From Paguma larvata (lineage: Eukaryota; Chordata; Mammalia; Carnivora; Viverridae): a stretch of 64,000 nucleotides of DNA. The stretch lies in assembly GCA_030068075.1 (NCBI GenBank), contig CM057826.1, positions 68,917,312-68,981,311 on the forward strand. The letters run 5' to 3'. The notes below the pieces were generated by a model. That model searched no databases, was not told where the DNA came from, and saw nothing but the letters and a program-made list of their open reading frames with translations. Positions 1 through 12,006 of the stretch are shown piece after piece; within the stretch, counting starts at the first letter, position 1, and every line of letters starts with the position of its first letter. The translations under genes were made by a program, and so were the position numbers.

Positions 1-786
1 TGTTCTCATTTCCTAGTTGCCTTGCTCAGTAAGAGTTCTCCACATGGATTTTGTCCTTTTCTAAAGTTCTTTGTGCTTATGGTCTGAACTGCCCATGTGG
101 GTAACTGGTGTGTAGAATTTATGTTCCAGTGTGTGGTAGCTCTGTCTCTACAAAGATATAAATTCCTTACAGTTCTGATAACCATTTTTTCCCCATCTCT
201 CTACCATGGTAGACAAAGAATATTTATTGATAACTGACTTGAAAGAATGTTTTGATGTCATGTTGATTTATTATGGTAACATGCAGAGTGTTCTACTTTC
301 CAATGTAAATAACAATTTTCTATTCCCAATGAACATTCATTGTTGCACTGTGAGTCTTATAAAAATATTTATCTTATTATAGAATTAAATATTTTGATTA
401 TTAAAATCTGATTTAGTTACTCTGGCTTAAATTTAATCCTGAAAAACAGACTTTCTTTCTCTGAATTTATCACTAAAATCCACATAAGAGAGAAAGAGAG
501 ATGAAAACAACTTGAATATACTTCAGCTGAGCTGTCAGATTATGGGAGGAGTTAGTCATAATTATGGATTTAAGGGCATGATTTTATCCCAAACAAGCAA
601 ACTATCAACAAACAAATAAATCCAAAGAAACTAGATCTCGCCTTATGATACCTGGACTTAGCCTCACAAAAAAAGAGTAGTCTTGCTAACTGTTCCCTCC
701 TTCAGTGTTTGCCTCATATTTTAAAGAACCTCATTCTTTCTATAACAAAAATTTAGCTGCAAGTGCTGCTTTTTGGTTGCCTAAAG
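1..786. other. Unique A/T-rich DNA
   Basis: No repeat family or coding signal is recognised here. Stop codons are dense in all frames. It looks like ordinary intergenic or intronic sequence. Confidence 0.4.
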
Positions 787-801
787 AAATTGGTCTCTTT
801 C

Positions 802-987
802 CCTGTGTGCCTAGGTAGTTTAGTAAGTTAAGCACCTGACTCTTGATTTCAGCTCAGATTATGATATCAGGGTTTGTGAGACTAAGCCCCACAGCATAGG
901 GCTCTGCGCTGTCAATGCTCTCCCACTCTCTCTGCCCCTCCCCTGTTCACTCTCTCTCTCTCTTTCAAAATAAATAAACATTAAAAA
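802..987 (+). mobile_element. can-SINE (felid SINEC type)
   Basis: A diverged tRNA-derived head is followed by a CT-rich tract, an AAATAAATAAACATT tail and an A-run. The flanking target-site duplications are AAATTGGTCTCTTTC (787-801) and AAATTGATCTCTCTC (988-1002), matching at 13 of 15 bases. The head is degraded and about 30 bases shorter than in young copies, so this is an older insertion. A short antisense ORF crossing it has no coding meaning. Confidence 0.85.
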
Positions 988-1002
988 AAATTGATCTCTC
1001 TC

Positions 1003-2282
1003 AATTAATGGCTTTCTAGATCTCTTTAGAGTTTGAGATGTCCAAAAAAGGACAGACAGAAAGTTGTCAGACACTCAGAATAAAACATTTAATTATGAGT
1101 CATTTTCAGCAACAACGAACTTTCTCAGAGCCAGAGGAGGGGGAGACACTTGGTGACAATGTTGGAGAGGATAATTTGTTGTGGCTGTTGTGCTTTACCA
1201 GGTGAGAGACTCTCTATTGAAAAAGTGTTTGTAGGACCAGCACCTCATAAGGAAAGCTGGGCTACACTGAATCATGCTTGGAATGGCACCATGCCTAGGG
1301 CAATGAAAATCAGCCTTCTTTTAAGATGCAGTGTTGAACAGGGGATTTGGTTTCTTTGGATGATGAGTGAGAGTAGCTGAGGCAATTCTAGAATATCAGT
1401 TTCCAATAGACAGTTTGTGTGGAGACTGCCTGCTTACAAGATGGGGCCCATAAAATATCATAAAAGAGGTGGCAGAAATTCATAATTTCAAAATTCGCTA
1501 TTTTAGGAAAAAGTTTATCATCAAGGAAAATATATTCTCAAATTATGTTAAAAGACAAAGGGAAGAGATGGAAGTTTTTCAAATGATTTAAGATTTAATA
1601 ATTAAATTAAAGTTCATACTCAGAGACAACAGTAACAAGATGGTTTCAGATAGGCAAAATTCAAGCAGTATGCTATGGAGTCTCAAAATCACAATAAAAT
1701 GAGAAACAAATCAATGTAAAAGATTTAAGAATGGAAAGGAAAACAATTATAAGCTAAAATCAGATAATTTGAGAAATACTAAAAGTATTATTGAGTGTGT
1801 GTGTTGGGAACTGGGTAGGTATAGACCGTGATTAAAAAGTGTTAAGTTATAGGAATAATATTAGAGAGTTTTTATTTCCTTTACATTGAGACAAAATACA
1901 GATTTAAACATATATATAAATTACATACCAAGAAAATAAAAATCATTAGAGAAGTAAAACAAATATAATATAAAGTTAAAACAGCAAAATATGACAGAAA
2001 CTACAAAGATTCCAAGGAGGGACAAAACAAATCTATATGTTATTTAGAATAAATAAATCTAAAACAATATGACAAAAGATAAAAAAAACAGTAGAATCAG
2101 TTTTTGTGTGCCAGATATGTGTAAATAAAAAGGAACATTAAAAAAAAAAGCCCACAGGGATGGTGCTGAAGTACGTTTACCATGGCACATGTGAAAACTG
2201 GAACATAATTAATATTGATAAAGTATACAATGTATTTTGGGGTAGAATTGATAAAGAGAAAAGGTAATTTTTTGTTACACAG
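1003..2282. other. A/T-rich DNA without recognised genes
   Basis: Purine-rich, A-rich sequence, with an open frame of 76 codons at 1150-1380 that shows no recognisable domain. Parts could be very old L1 remnants, but I could not align them to any family with confidence. Confidence 0.3.
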
Positions 2283-2512
2283 TGTGGTAGTCTAAAATCC
2301 TAGGCAATCCCCAGTGACCTCTAGCCTTATGCAGTCTCCTCGCCTTGAGTGTGGGCGAAATATTTATTTGATGAGTTTGCATTCTCACAATTACATTAGG
2401 TTGTAGGGCAAAATTAAAGATATAGTTATGGACCCAAGTCCATTGAGTTCCAGATAGGGAGTTTATCTTACATTACTCTGACCTAACCAGGCAGGCTTTT
2501 AAAATATGCATA
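2283..2512 (+). mobile_element. 5' part of an old MaLR/ERVL-like LTR
   Basis: The phrases TGTGGTAGTCTAAAATCC and CTCCTCGCCTTGAGTGTGGGC resemble the start of MLT1-like mammalian LTRs. A matching 3' end with the final ACTAA-type terminus lies at 3190-3556. I infer one old LTR, later split by the L1 ends at 2515-3165. The subfamily is not certain. Confidence 0.45.
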
Positions 2513-2514
2513 TC

Positions 2515-2755
2515 TTAAGAAACAAAACAAAGACAAAAAGAGACAAACAAAAAACAAGACTTGAAATATAGAGAACAAACAAATCATTATCAGAGAGGAG
2601 GTAGGTAGGGAGATGTGTGAAACAGGTGTTGGAGATTAAGAATACACTCGTGAAGATGAACACTGAGTAATGTATAGAATTGTTGAATCACTATGTTGTA
2701 CACCTGCATCTAATATAACGGTGTATGTTAACTATGCCGGAACAGCATCTTTTGA
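2515..2755 (+). mobile_element. L1 3' end fragment (carnivore type)
   Basis: The sequence carries the phrase pattern of carnivore L1 3' UTRs: 'gagaacaaac', 'gatgaacactgagtaatgta', then 'gaatcactatgttgtacacc' and 'gtatgttaacta'. It is strongly 5'-truncated and has no coding part. Confidence 0.55.
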
Positions 2756-3165
2756 AAAAGAAATTAAATAGAAAAGGAAGAAAATTCTGCGATATACCAT
2801 GAAGTGAATGAACCTTGAGGACATTATTTTAAATTAAGTAAGCCATGCAAAAAAGACAAATACTTATGATTCTGCTTATAGGTGGTGTATAAGGTAGTCA
2901 AATTTATAATGACAGAAAATAGAACAGTTGATTGCCAGGGATTGGGGCAAGAGAGGAAGGGGGAGTTGATGTTTAATTGGTGCAGAGTTTCAGTTTTGCA
3001 AAATAAAAAGTGTGGAAATGGATGGTGGTGGTGGTTATATGACAATGTTAATTTACTTAATACCACTGAACTGTGCACTTAAAAATGGTAAGGAGAGTAA
3101 ATTTTATGTTATGTGCATTTTACCTCAATAAAAAAATTGAAACAAGTTCTGAAAAAAAAAAGAAC
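2756..3165 (+). mobile_element. Older L1 3' end fragment
   Basis: This is recognisable L1 3' terminal sequence: AGTAAGCCATGCAAAAAAG, the 'gattgccagggattggggc' motif, the 'ggtggtggttatatgacaat' stretch, 'accactgaactgtgcactta', and a closing ATTTTACCTCAATAAAAA. It lies directly behind a second L1 3' end, inside what looks like one interrupted LTR. It is non-coding. Confidence 0.7.
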
Positions 3166-3189
3166 TGGACTTTTTCTAGAGAGAGAGAG

Positions 3190-3556
3190 ATTCAAAATTT
3201 GAGATGTATTTGGCATCACTCAGATTCTTCATCGGTGGCCACATGGTAAGGAATGTGGGAGGCCACTAGGATTTATGTGCATTACATGGGTGATAATCAG
3301 TAAGAAACTATGGACTTTAGTCACTGAGAGTTCATAACCTGAAAGAGTGTGGGAGTGATCCTTCTTCGGAGCTTCCAGAAGGGAACACAGCCCAGCTAAC
3401 ACCTTGGTTTTAGCCTTATAAGATTCTGAGCAGAGAACCTAACTGCACCATGCATGGGCTTCTGATAAACAAATCTGAGAGCTATTAAATAAGTATTCTT
3501 TTAGGTCACTAAGTTTGTGATAATTTGTTGCATAGCAATAGAAAATTAATACACTT
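3190..3556 (+). mobile_element. 3' part of old MaLR/ERVL-like LTR
   Basis: The sequence reads like an MLT1-class LTR 3' half: GAAGGGAACACAGCCCAGCT, 'acaccttggttttagcctta', then TCACTAAGTTTGTGATAATT and the terminal AATAGAAAATTAATACAC. This is probably the other half of the element beginning at 2283. Confidence 0.5.
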
Positions 3557-4638
3557 ATAAATAAAGTGTTCTAAAATGCTGAATTCAGGAGATCTGTACA
3601 AGGTTAGCAAACTATTATGGAGAAACAGATGAGATGAAGAGAGGAATTCAGAGTGCTGTACTACAGAGTAATGAGCCAAGATCTCAGTTGAAACCCAACA
3701 AGTAGGACTTAGAACTCAGTAAAAATTGCAGTGCTCATGAGCACTCCTGATTGCTTCAGGATTTGGTCTGGTATTTTGGGTGTAGGTTATGTGAGTGTTT
3801 TAGAGGGGTTTTCATTATAAAAAAAGGATGAAATTGTAAGATGATGGTTTTGGATCCTTGGGACCCATACATATTTTATATCTCCTGTAACTTGGTCATA
3901 CCATCTATAAAAGTAAATATATTTGTGGCTCTATATTGCATCTCCTTCTTATATGGTGCCATGTCTCATGAAATGAGACCCTAGACACAGCTGTGATTGA
4001 TACTATATTAAAGTACCTGGTGAAAAATTCTGTAAGCAGAGAAATTCAAAGCTACAATATAGCTGCAGATTTTAGATAACACTTTCTGGTTTTTGACAGA
4101 CCAAATTAAAACAAAAAAGACATATGATGTAGAAGAGAAATTTAATAAACAAGCTTTTATCAAATAACCCACAAACAAAACAATCCACGAGGCTACAAAC
4201 AAAGACAATAGACCATGGTAGAATGTCAATGGATATTTAGAAATACTGAAACCATACTAGGTCATAAAAAAAAACAACAACAAATTTTAGATAGAAGTTA
4301 TATATCATTTTATATAATCAGCATGTAATGAAAATAAAAATTTAAGGTAAACAAAACTATGTAAAGTTAAAAATTTTTAACCATTAAGAGAAGAAATCAA
4401 AAATAAAATATTTTAATTAGAAATTAATTTAACTTAATTGTTGTAAGTCAAATTTATGATATGTGACAAATAAGATATTTTAACTAAACTTAATATATTT
4501 AATTATAGTATTTTATCATATGTGATAAATTTTCATATTTTTATTAAAATAAGCTCTCCAATATGAAAAAGCTAGGAAAGTAATTACAAAATGCTTAACA
4601 AAACAAAAAATGCCTATATATTAAGGATTAAAATATAT
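3557..4638. other. A/T-rich DNA, possible decayed L1 ORF2
   Basis: Mostly unrecognised. The stretch from about 4050 to 4300, with 'accatactaggtcataaa', faintly resembles the endonuclease part of an old L1 ORF2 on the plus strand. Frameshifts and stops remove any coding meaning. The L1 assignment is tentative. Confidence 0.3.
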
Positions 4639-4850
4639 TGGGGGACCTGGGTGGCTCAGTCTGTTAAGCATTTGACTCTTGATACTGGCTCAGGTCATGA
4701 TCTCACAGTCATGAGATTCAGCCTCATAGACGACTTCATTCTGGGCATGGAATCTGCTTAGGATTCTCTCTCTCCCCCTTTCTTTTGCCCCTCCCCTCCT
4801 CACATGTTTTTTTTCTCTCTTTTAAAACAAATAAAAATTAAAACTATATA
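4639..4850 (+). mobile_element. can-SINE (diverged)
   Basis: It begins GGGGACCTGGGTGGCTCAGT (tRNA-derived head with Pol III A box), followed by TCAGGTCATGATCTCACAGT, a CT-rich tract and an A/T tail. A cluster of T in the CT tract and several substitutions indicate an older copy. No clean target-site duplication was found. Confidence 0.85.
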
Positions 4851-6099
4851 TTTAAAAAGGAGATGCAGTGAAATATAAAAAAATAGTATAATTAGCAAAT
4901 CTATTCCTTTCAAAAATTCAGAAATCGGTCAAGAAATAAAGAAGGAAATAAACATACATGGCATAGGAAAACATAAGTGGGCATAACTCAAAATAAGATG
5001 CAATCTTTTAAGAGCAGACTCTAGTCTCATAATTTTATGGTAATTATCCTGATAAATAATTTATGCTAGTAGACACAAATGATATAAAAATACTTTATAC
5101 GCATTCAATAGAATGGGCAAAGCCTCAGGACTCTGGATTCTAAGTAACAACAGAGACATAACACAATCTGGTTAATCAAGACGGAGTAATTTTTTTGCAT
5201 AATTTAAATAGTCAGCGACGGCTCTAACTCAAGGTTCCCGTGCTGCAGGGGCTTCACATCACCAGTTTCTTACCCTAGAGTTCTCGGTTTCACCTCTCTA
5301 AGTTAGGTACTTTCTTTAGGAGATTTTCTTTTTGTGGCATTTTTATAGTAGAATACATAGTGTCGTTTTTACTCATTTAGATAATTTCCTGCACTTCACA
5401 CTTAACAATTTTCAGACTCAAAAAATAAATTACATATTTTATAACATTTATAAATTAAATAGGAGTCTCTCTGAATCAGAAAACAAATCTTGTTTCTTTG
5501 TAATTAATAATACTAAAGTAATCACACTGAAAAAATCAAAAACATGAGGCTTATCAACTTGAACTTCCAAACTTCCTATAAATCAACATTTCTTTGTGCA
5601 CAATTGATTATAAATGAAGAAATGATTATTCTATGCTAAACTATTTATCTTAACTCTTTTTAAAATATATATTAACACTTCTTAGATGAGATTTTACATA
5701 GTCCCAATATATGTGTTATAAAGTGTCAGGAGCTTTGGGCATGCATTTTATAAGATTGTCAGTTTTAAAATATTTGTTCTCAAAGCTTATTTTAAAATGA
5801 CTGTTTTCCAATTCTAGTGTACAAAAATAGTAGGTAAATTGTAACTGGAAAAATAACTATAAGGTATCACTTTTATATTCCCTAATTCTTGTATATCATT
5901 CCATTCAACATTTTTTATTTTGGGGCTTCTCTTAGAAAACCATATATGCAGTAAATTAAGACTCTTTAGAAGAAATGTGGAGATAGTCTTTGATATAAGA
6001 CTTTCTGAAAGTTTAGTGAAATCCTTGCTTCAGTCTATGACTGTTACTATTTAAACTATTTCACATTAGTGCATATTTAATAAATTACAGTGTCAGATT
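4851..6099. other. Unique A/T-rich DNA
   Basis: No gene or confident repeat. The part just after the SINE (to about 5000) may continue the weak L1-like match seen before it. The open frame of 71 codons at 5332-5547 lacks any recognisable motif. Confidence 0.3.
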
Positions 6100-6115
6100 A
6101 AAATGATAATTTTCT

Positions 6116-6239
6116 GGGGCACCTGGATGGATGAGTCAGTTAAGCCTCTGACTCTTGATTTTTTTCAGGTCATGATCTCACAGTTTGTGGATTGACCCCC
6201 ACATACAGCTTTGCACTGACAGCATGGATCCTGCTTGGG

Positions 6240-6276
<37 letters not shown>

Positions 6277-6358
6277 GCCCCTCCCCCACTCACTTGTCTC
6301 CTCTCTCTCTCAAAAATAAATAATCTTTAAAAAAAATGTGGGACTCTTTGTAAAAAAT
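6116..6358 (+). mobile_element. can-SINE with CT expansion
   Basis: The head GGGGCACCTGGATGGATGAG is followed by an expanded CT repeat at about 6241-6270 and a tail of AAAATAAATAATC. Target-site duplications are AAAATGATAATTTTCT (6100-6115) and AAAATGGTAATTTTCT (6359-6374), one mismatch in 16. About 20 extra bases sit between the first A-run and the duplication, suggesting tail heterogeneity from the insertion event. Confidence 0.9.
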
Positions 6359-6374
6359 AAAATGGTAATTTTCT

Positions 6375-7199
6375 GCTGTTTCCAGTGATTTCAATACATG
6401 CTACGAAATGCCCAATTGAACATGAGAATTATCTGAAGAACAAATTAAAATGCATGGGCTTTATCTCCAGAAATTCAGATTAAGTAGGTCTGGGATAGTT
6501 GGTTTTATTTTACTGAAAAATCCCCAGGTTACCGAGACTGCTTGTGGACCACTTAGGAGTTTTCAGGGATGAATAAAGGGCAGAAAACAGAAAGTTACCT
6601 TTATCTTCTCCCTCCCAAACTTTAAAGACAACATTCCTACTCTCCTATCGTTTCTATATTAGCAATATACACAACTTTCATTTGATGAAAGAGTTACATG
6701 TGTAAAAAAAGTTTGAATATTAATACATTATTCCATAATAGTTAGAAAGAAGAAAATCAGAGAACTTTATCTCTACAGACAAGCCTGAAATATGATTAAG
6801 TGTACTTACACAAAAAGCAAAGCTAGAGCTTAATGATAGATCAGTACATACTTATTATATTCATTTCTAGAAAACCTGCATGACTGTTAACAAAAATTTT
6901 GGTTAATACTAAATTTTGGACAAGCCTTGAAGCAACGTAAAATACTGAATATTCATTAAGCAAATCCTCTTCAATCTCCTTTCTTATCAGCGAAATATCA
7001 AGAAGATTTAAGATGATAATTCAAAGAAAATATTAGATACCTTTTTCTGATTAAGGTGTAGAAAACAGCAAAAGAATGTCATTCATCACTTAATAAGAGG
7101 AGACAAGGCAGGTAATTGACAAAAATAATTTTTCCTAAAGCCATTTGAAAGTTACAGTGGCAAGGTAGGAAAATTGTATTACAAAAAGTGATAAGAAGG
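6375..7199. other. Unique A/T-rich DNA
   Basis: Nothing recognised: no repeat family, no credible exon. Confidence 0.35.
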
Positions 7200-8234
7200 G
7201 AAAAACGAGTCACGGCATTTGTTTCACTTTGGCAGGTCACTGGCGGAAGAGGTGATCACCATACAAGCAAGTAAGAAATCAGTTAAAATTTTACAGATCC
7301 TTAAAACCTTGATATGGGATAACATGTTCATTTTGAATCACTGGATGCTCGGGAAACGAGAGAGTCTGCACTCATTCACAAATTCTTTTTCCTGGTCCTT
7401 TGTTAGGTACTCATAAGGATTGGAGGTGGTCAGGGAACAAGTGAGAGTCCCTATGGGAACTCAGCAGAGACGAGGTGATGGACTGGTACTGGGTGACAGG
7501 AATTAATCCACACTTTCTTCCCTCGACCTACTCCAACATGAAGCAAAATCTTAAAGGCACTGGTGGGAACAAACACTGCAATTTCCAGGATCAATGCAAA
7601 TATCCACTGCTTCTGGTGGAGGGGAAGAAGTAAAAGTCCTCTACTTCTGAGGAGGGTCAAGGAACCCTCTTTATGAGAAAAAGGAGAGGCCTGCTCAATC
7701 TGGCAGGCCAGGAGACTCTTCTGCTATAAACACCACAGGCACGAAGCAGAACTTGGCTCTCATTAGAAGAGGAGTAGAAGGAGTATTGAGAAACTGAGTA
7801 CTTGGGCACCCAGCTCTCTGAGGAAGACTGTGTACCAGGGGAACAGAAGCTTCATTGCTTCCACCAGCAAGAAAAGCTATCTACCACTGGAGGTACAAGC
7901 GTGGTCAGGGACCTCCTCAGAGGCACATGAACATGCGGGGACTGCTAAAAGCTGATGGTGGAGCAATAACAATGAGCAAAACCATTCAGAATCCCAAGCC
8001 ATAGTCAAAACACAAGGTAATGTCATCCTTCTCTGAAGGAACTGGATGGAGTCTGTGGTGAATTAATGGAAAGGATAGAAACGGCAAAATGGAAATCCAT
8101 CTCAATCTCTAATTAGTTTAACTGCATCTCCCACAGTAATGGTCTGGCAGGTAAGGCTGAGCACTTCCAGGCATAAATAATATTGATTTAGTCTTTTTCC
8201 TACATACAATGTCAGTGTTCAATCAAAATTACAG

Positions 8235-8272
<38 letters not shown>

Positions 8273-8480
8273 CCCACACCCCAACGTGAAGGAATAAAGA
8301 ATTAGAAATAATCAGATTTATTAGAGAGGCCTAGATATTAAAACAATCAGACAGGAACTTTAGAGGAACAGAGATAAATATTTAAAGGATCTAATAAAAA
8401 TGTGGCCAACAGGAAAGAACGGAGTAAAAAGAACTGATAACAATGAAAATAAAAATGAATTCTTCAAGTTTCGATCGAAG
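7200..8480 (+). mobile_element. Old L1 5' region (5' UTR / ORF1 start)
   Basis: The later part matches old L1 sequence around the ORF1 start: AGAGGCCTAGATATTAAAAC, AATCAGACAGGAACTTTAGA and 'aatatttaaaggatctaat'. The preceding kilobase, of higher GC content, resembles an old L1 5' UTR (for example 'gtgtaccaggggaacagaag'). The middle is interrupted by a CA microsatellite. No open ORF1 survives. The upstream limit is uncertain. Confidence 0.5.
8239..8268. repeat. (CA)n microsatellite
   Basis: About 15 uninterrupted CA units, followed by imperfect CACCCACACC. A typical length-variable mammalian microsatellite. Confidence 0.95.
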
Positions 8481-8984
8481 AATCATTTAAAATAAGATAC
8501 GATGGAACATCATTAGAAAGCTTTTGCAAGGATGCAGATACACCACAGAACATAATGGTTTCTATTAAAACTACCATCTAGATACAGTATAAACCCATTG
8601 TATGTGTACATAAAAAACCATCTTTGTTTTTAATCCTGTCTTGCTTCTGACTTGATTGATATCTTAGTACTACAGTCCTCATGATTCCCCTCATTGTATA
8701 TATTTCTTCAGGAAATTTTCTATAAGCCACTCAATTTGTCATTTAATTGGGTACATTCGAATAATTTAATTACTAATATCATCTCTCAGATTATATCTAA
8801 ATATGTAAGAAGGATCCTAGGGATGCAGAAAAAAATAATTTGCTGAACTGTAGGGGAACTTTTCAAAAAAATTATTTAAGGCAGAACGGACTTGAAGGTT
8901 TCTATGTGAGCCTCTCCAAAGCTCTGCGGCATCGGGTCAGCTACCTGTTTGTGTTCCTCTGCTAGATCTAGTCCTTGGGGAGCA

Positions 8985-9105
8985 TAGGACGTTGTTTCAT
9001 TCATCTCGATGTCGGAAATATCTAGGGCAGTGTCTACCATATAACTCGATAAATAATGAATCCGCGCTGAAGGAATGAATGAATGAATAGATGAATGAAA
9101 ATTTG
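8985..9105 (+). mobile_element. L2 3' end fragment
   Basis: The order 'agggcagtgtctaccatata', 'cgataaataatgaa' and then GAATGAATGAATGAAT matches the conserved 3' end of L2, whose tail is a GAAT-type repeat. It is old and diverged. Confidence 0.55.
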
Positions 9106-10588
9106 CCTGTGGCCCAGGTGGACTCCTTAGCATTATTCTCCAGCATTTTCATGTGGCCTCAGCGTAACTTAACTACCGGATGCTGACTGAATAATCATCT
9201 GACCAGCTGGTAAGTAGAAACTGCATGAACCCTTGTCTCCTCCTTACATTCTAGAAGTCTTGGCAGAGACTTGAGACTTGCTTCTTTTAATATAACAACA
9301 ACCCACACTGTTACTTTCATTTTTATATGACCCGAATGATAGAAAGTCTTCATCGTAATTGTTTTCTTCTTTATTTCCATCACTATGATATTAAGCTTAG
9401 ATTTGCTTAGATGCCATTTACTCTAATGCTGATGAAGATTCTCTTTATGGGCACTTCTGTTTATTATCCTTATTATGTTTCATCGGTTTTCATGGTGGTA
9501 TTTTATTATTTGGTGGTAAAACATGACTACTTTTATCTTATCTATAGCTAATAGATATTTTCTTATCAATGTAAAACTTCTAAAGCCAAATTTCTTTCCA
9601 TTTTGCTTTATAAGAAGGGTATTCTGTCGAAGTGTATGCTCAGAATGATGAATATTTACTGAAAAGATAGAGTACCCCATTTTAGTGAAATGTTGCTACA
9701 AGATTACTATGTGGAATATCTTCTAGTTGAACTATATTGGAATTTCCAAGTAGGGTACCAGAGGTAGGCATGGATTTCATTGCTGTTAAACATTTGCTGA
9801 CAGGCGAGGCTTTCAATTTAGCTTTGTGCATGAGTAGAGAAATTTGATCTTGTTTGGCTTTCTATTAGAGGACGTGTTCCCTTGAGACCTACTTCTGTGG
9901 GAAGTTTTTATACTCAACCAAGAAAAAATCCTTTTGCCTCAGTTTAGGTGTACAAACAACACATGTGAAATAATCATCGCAAAAATAAATAAATAAATAA
10001 AATGGATGATTGGGAAACATAACCAATATTATTAGAGGAACTTATTTTAAGGTTGTACTAAAACGAATCTGAGTATTTCCAAATAAGCATTATAGTGCAG
10101 TCATACTTAAGTATCAATAGCATATTACAACAATTTTGCTCTTTTCAGAATACATTAAATATTTTAATATATAGATAATATATATTTTAACAAATATCAG
10201 TGGAATTCCCAATGGTTTCAGTAAAATTTCCTTTTATATTAAAAAACAAACAAAAACGAAAGCCGATGCCATTCTTTCATTGTTGCACTTTTTCATGGGG
10301 CTCTCCTATGTACATTTTTGCGAGATAAAATAAAAGGTTCTTTCCTGAGGTAAGATATCAAATATTATTTCAAACACCTGTTTTGTCAATTGTTTAAAAA
10401 TTTATATTTATCAAACTTAAAGATTGGTAATCATTTTTTTAATTAAAAGAGATTTAAAGTATATAATAATTGTTTTAAGCTAGGAGTTTTTCCTTTATAA
10501 ATAGTGGAGATATCAAAAGCCTGTTTAAAAAGATAAGGAAACATCAAAAATTGTTATATAGAAAAATATAAAATACAATCTGAGCTTT
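9106..10588. other. Unique DNA with a short (AAAT)n run
   Basis: No gene was recognised. A short AAAT repeat lies at about 9984-10002. The rest is unremarkable A/T-rich sequence. Confidence 0.35.
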
Positions 10589-10603
10589 TAAAGTTAGTGT
10601 TTT

Positions 10604-10798
10604 TGGGGTGCCTGGGTAGCTCATTTGGTTAAGCATCTGCCTCTATATTTCAGCTCACGTCATGATCTCACAGTTCATGAGTTCGAGCCCCTCATCCAGC
10701 TCTGCACTGGCAGTGCAAGCCTGCTTGGGATTCGTTCTCTCTTTCTCTCTGTCTATCCCCAGCTTGTGTTTTCTCTAATAAGTAAACTTAAAAAAAAC
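10604..10798 (+). mobile_element. can-SINE
   Basis: The head GGGGTGCCTGGGTAGCTCAT, a B-box-like GAGTTCGAGCCCC, a CT-rich tract and an A tail are all present. The target-site duplication TAAAGTTAGTGTTTT is perfect over 15 bases (10589-10603 and 10799-10813) although the body is diverged. Confidence 0.92.
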
Positions 10799-10862
10799 TA
10801 AAGTTAGTGTTTTGAACATGATGTAAAAAACTTCATGTCCTTATTTAGTCTCAGAAATATTG

Positions 10863-10991
10863 GGGGGCACCTGGGTAGCTCAGTTGGTTAAGCCTCTGAC
10901 TTCGGCTCAGGTCATGATTTTATGATTCGTGGCTTCAAACCCCACATTGGGCTCTGTGTTGACAGCTCAGATCCTGAAGCCTGCTTCAGAT

Positions 10992-11022
<31 letters not shown>

Positions 11023-11079
11023 GCTCCTTGCCTGCTTACACACTCTCTCTCTAAAAGAAAAATTTTTAAAGTTTTTTAA
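10863..11079 (+). mobile_element. can-SINE
   Basis: It starts GGGGCACCTGGGTAGCTCAG and has an 11-unit CT run near 10998-11021, then CTCTCTAAAAGAAAAATTT. The flanks share AAATATTG (10855-10862 and 11080-11087). It lies only 64 bases beyond the previous SINE in the same orientation, but each has its own duplication, so these are two separate insertions. Confidence 0.9.
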
Positions 11080-11089
11080 AAATATTGAA

Positions 11090-11936
11090 TACCCAACATT
11101 TTGCCTCATTTCCATAATTGAATATTCAAGGATATCCTTTATTGTAAGAAATAATTATTTAACATTTATTCAGTCTCCCAGGGTATTCTATGAGAAACTT
11201 TGCAATTAGATTTAGCAGATTTGAATAATATTACTAAGGACTTTTTCTAATCCAAGCTATGTGGCTATAAGGCAGTGATTTGCAGCTTTATTACATTGTT
11301 TATCAGAAAATATTTTCCTTCATAGCAAAAACACCATTTCTATCTACCCTGACTTCTCTCTGTCACTATACCCTAGTCTATAATACTATTGCATTACTCA
11401 ACCTCTAAGTCACAAATACAGTTCGAATTTTTCCAAATACATATATATTCAAAATATAGATGAACTTTATACTTTTAATTCAATTTGATATATAGATGAA
11501 TCTTATGATTTTAAATGTTTATGATTACAAAATATATGTCTATATAGGGTAACAATCATTCAGTAAGAAAGAATTCCATAATCTTTTTGGTTTAAAAGAA
11601 AAAAGATTATATTTCATAATACATGTTTATTATAAGTTTCTTGTGGGTTCTGTTTCCTATCTTCTTCTGTGTTGGACACCAAATGACCAAACAACCAGCA
11701 TCTGACGTCTTTCTGAGTCCATGCAAAGAGAAAGTATGGTTTAACACACCTAAGTTCTTAAGATCTCAGTTCAGAAGTGACGCAGATAAATATATGTTCA
11801 AATTTATGGTGATGCCAAACTTCATGGGCCAAAGGAATTTTATTCCTACCATGATCCTAGACAGTGAGGAGCCAGAGATAATAAACTGCACTAATACAGT
11901 AATTTATTTTGTAAAATCTCTTACTGATCGATCTTC
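11090..11936. other. Unique A/T-rich DNA
   Basis: No repeat family was recognised. A 130-codon frame beginning at 11623 runs into the TTCC repeat downstream; its C-terminal third is repeat-encoded and the rest shows no domain. Confidence 0.35.
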
Positions 11937-12006
11937 CTTCGTTCCTTCGTTCCTTCGTTCCTTCGTTCCTTCCTTCCTTCATTCCTTCCTTCCTTTCTTC
12001 CTTCCG
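11937..12006. repeat. (TTCC)n / (GTTCCTTC)n tract
   Basis: A pyrimidine-only strand apart from G at each CGTTCCTT unit: four 8-base CGTTCCTT units followed by plain TTCC repeats. The interruptions suggest stepwise expansion of a mutated unit. Confidence 0.95.

Noticed and set aside
2882..3082. Overlapping 66- and 84-codon frames on both strands
   Set aside because: They fall within an L1 3' UTR fragment.
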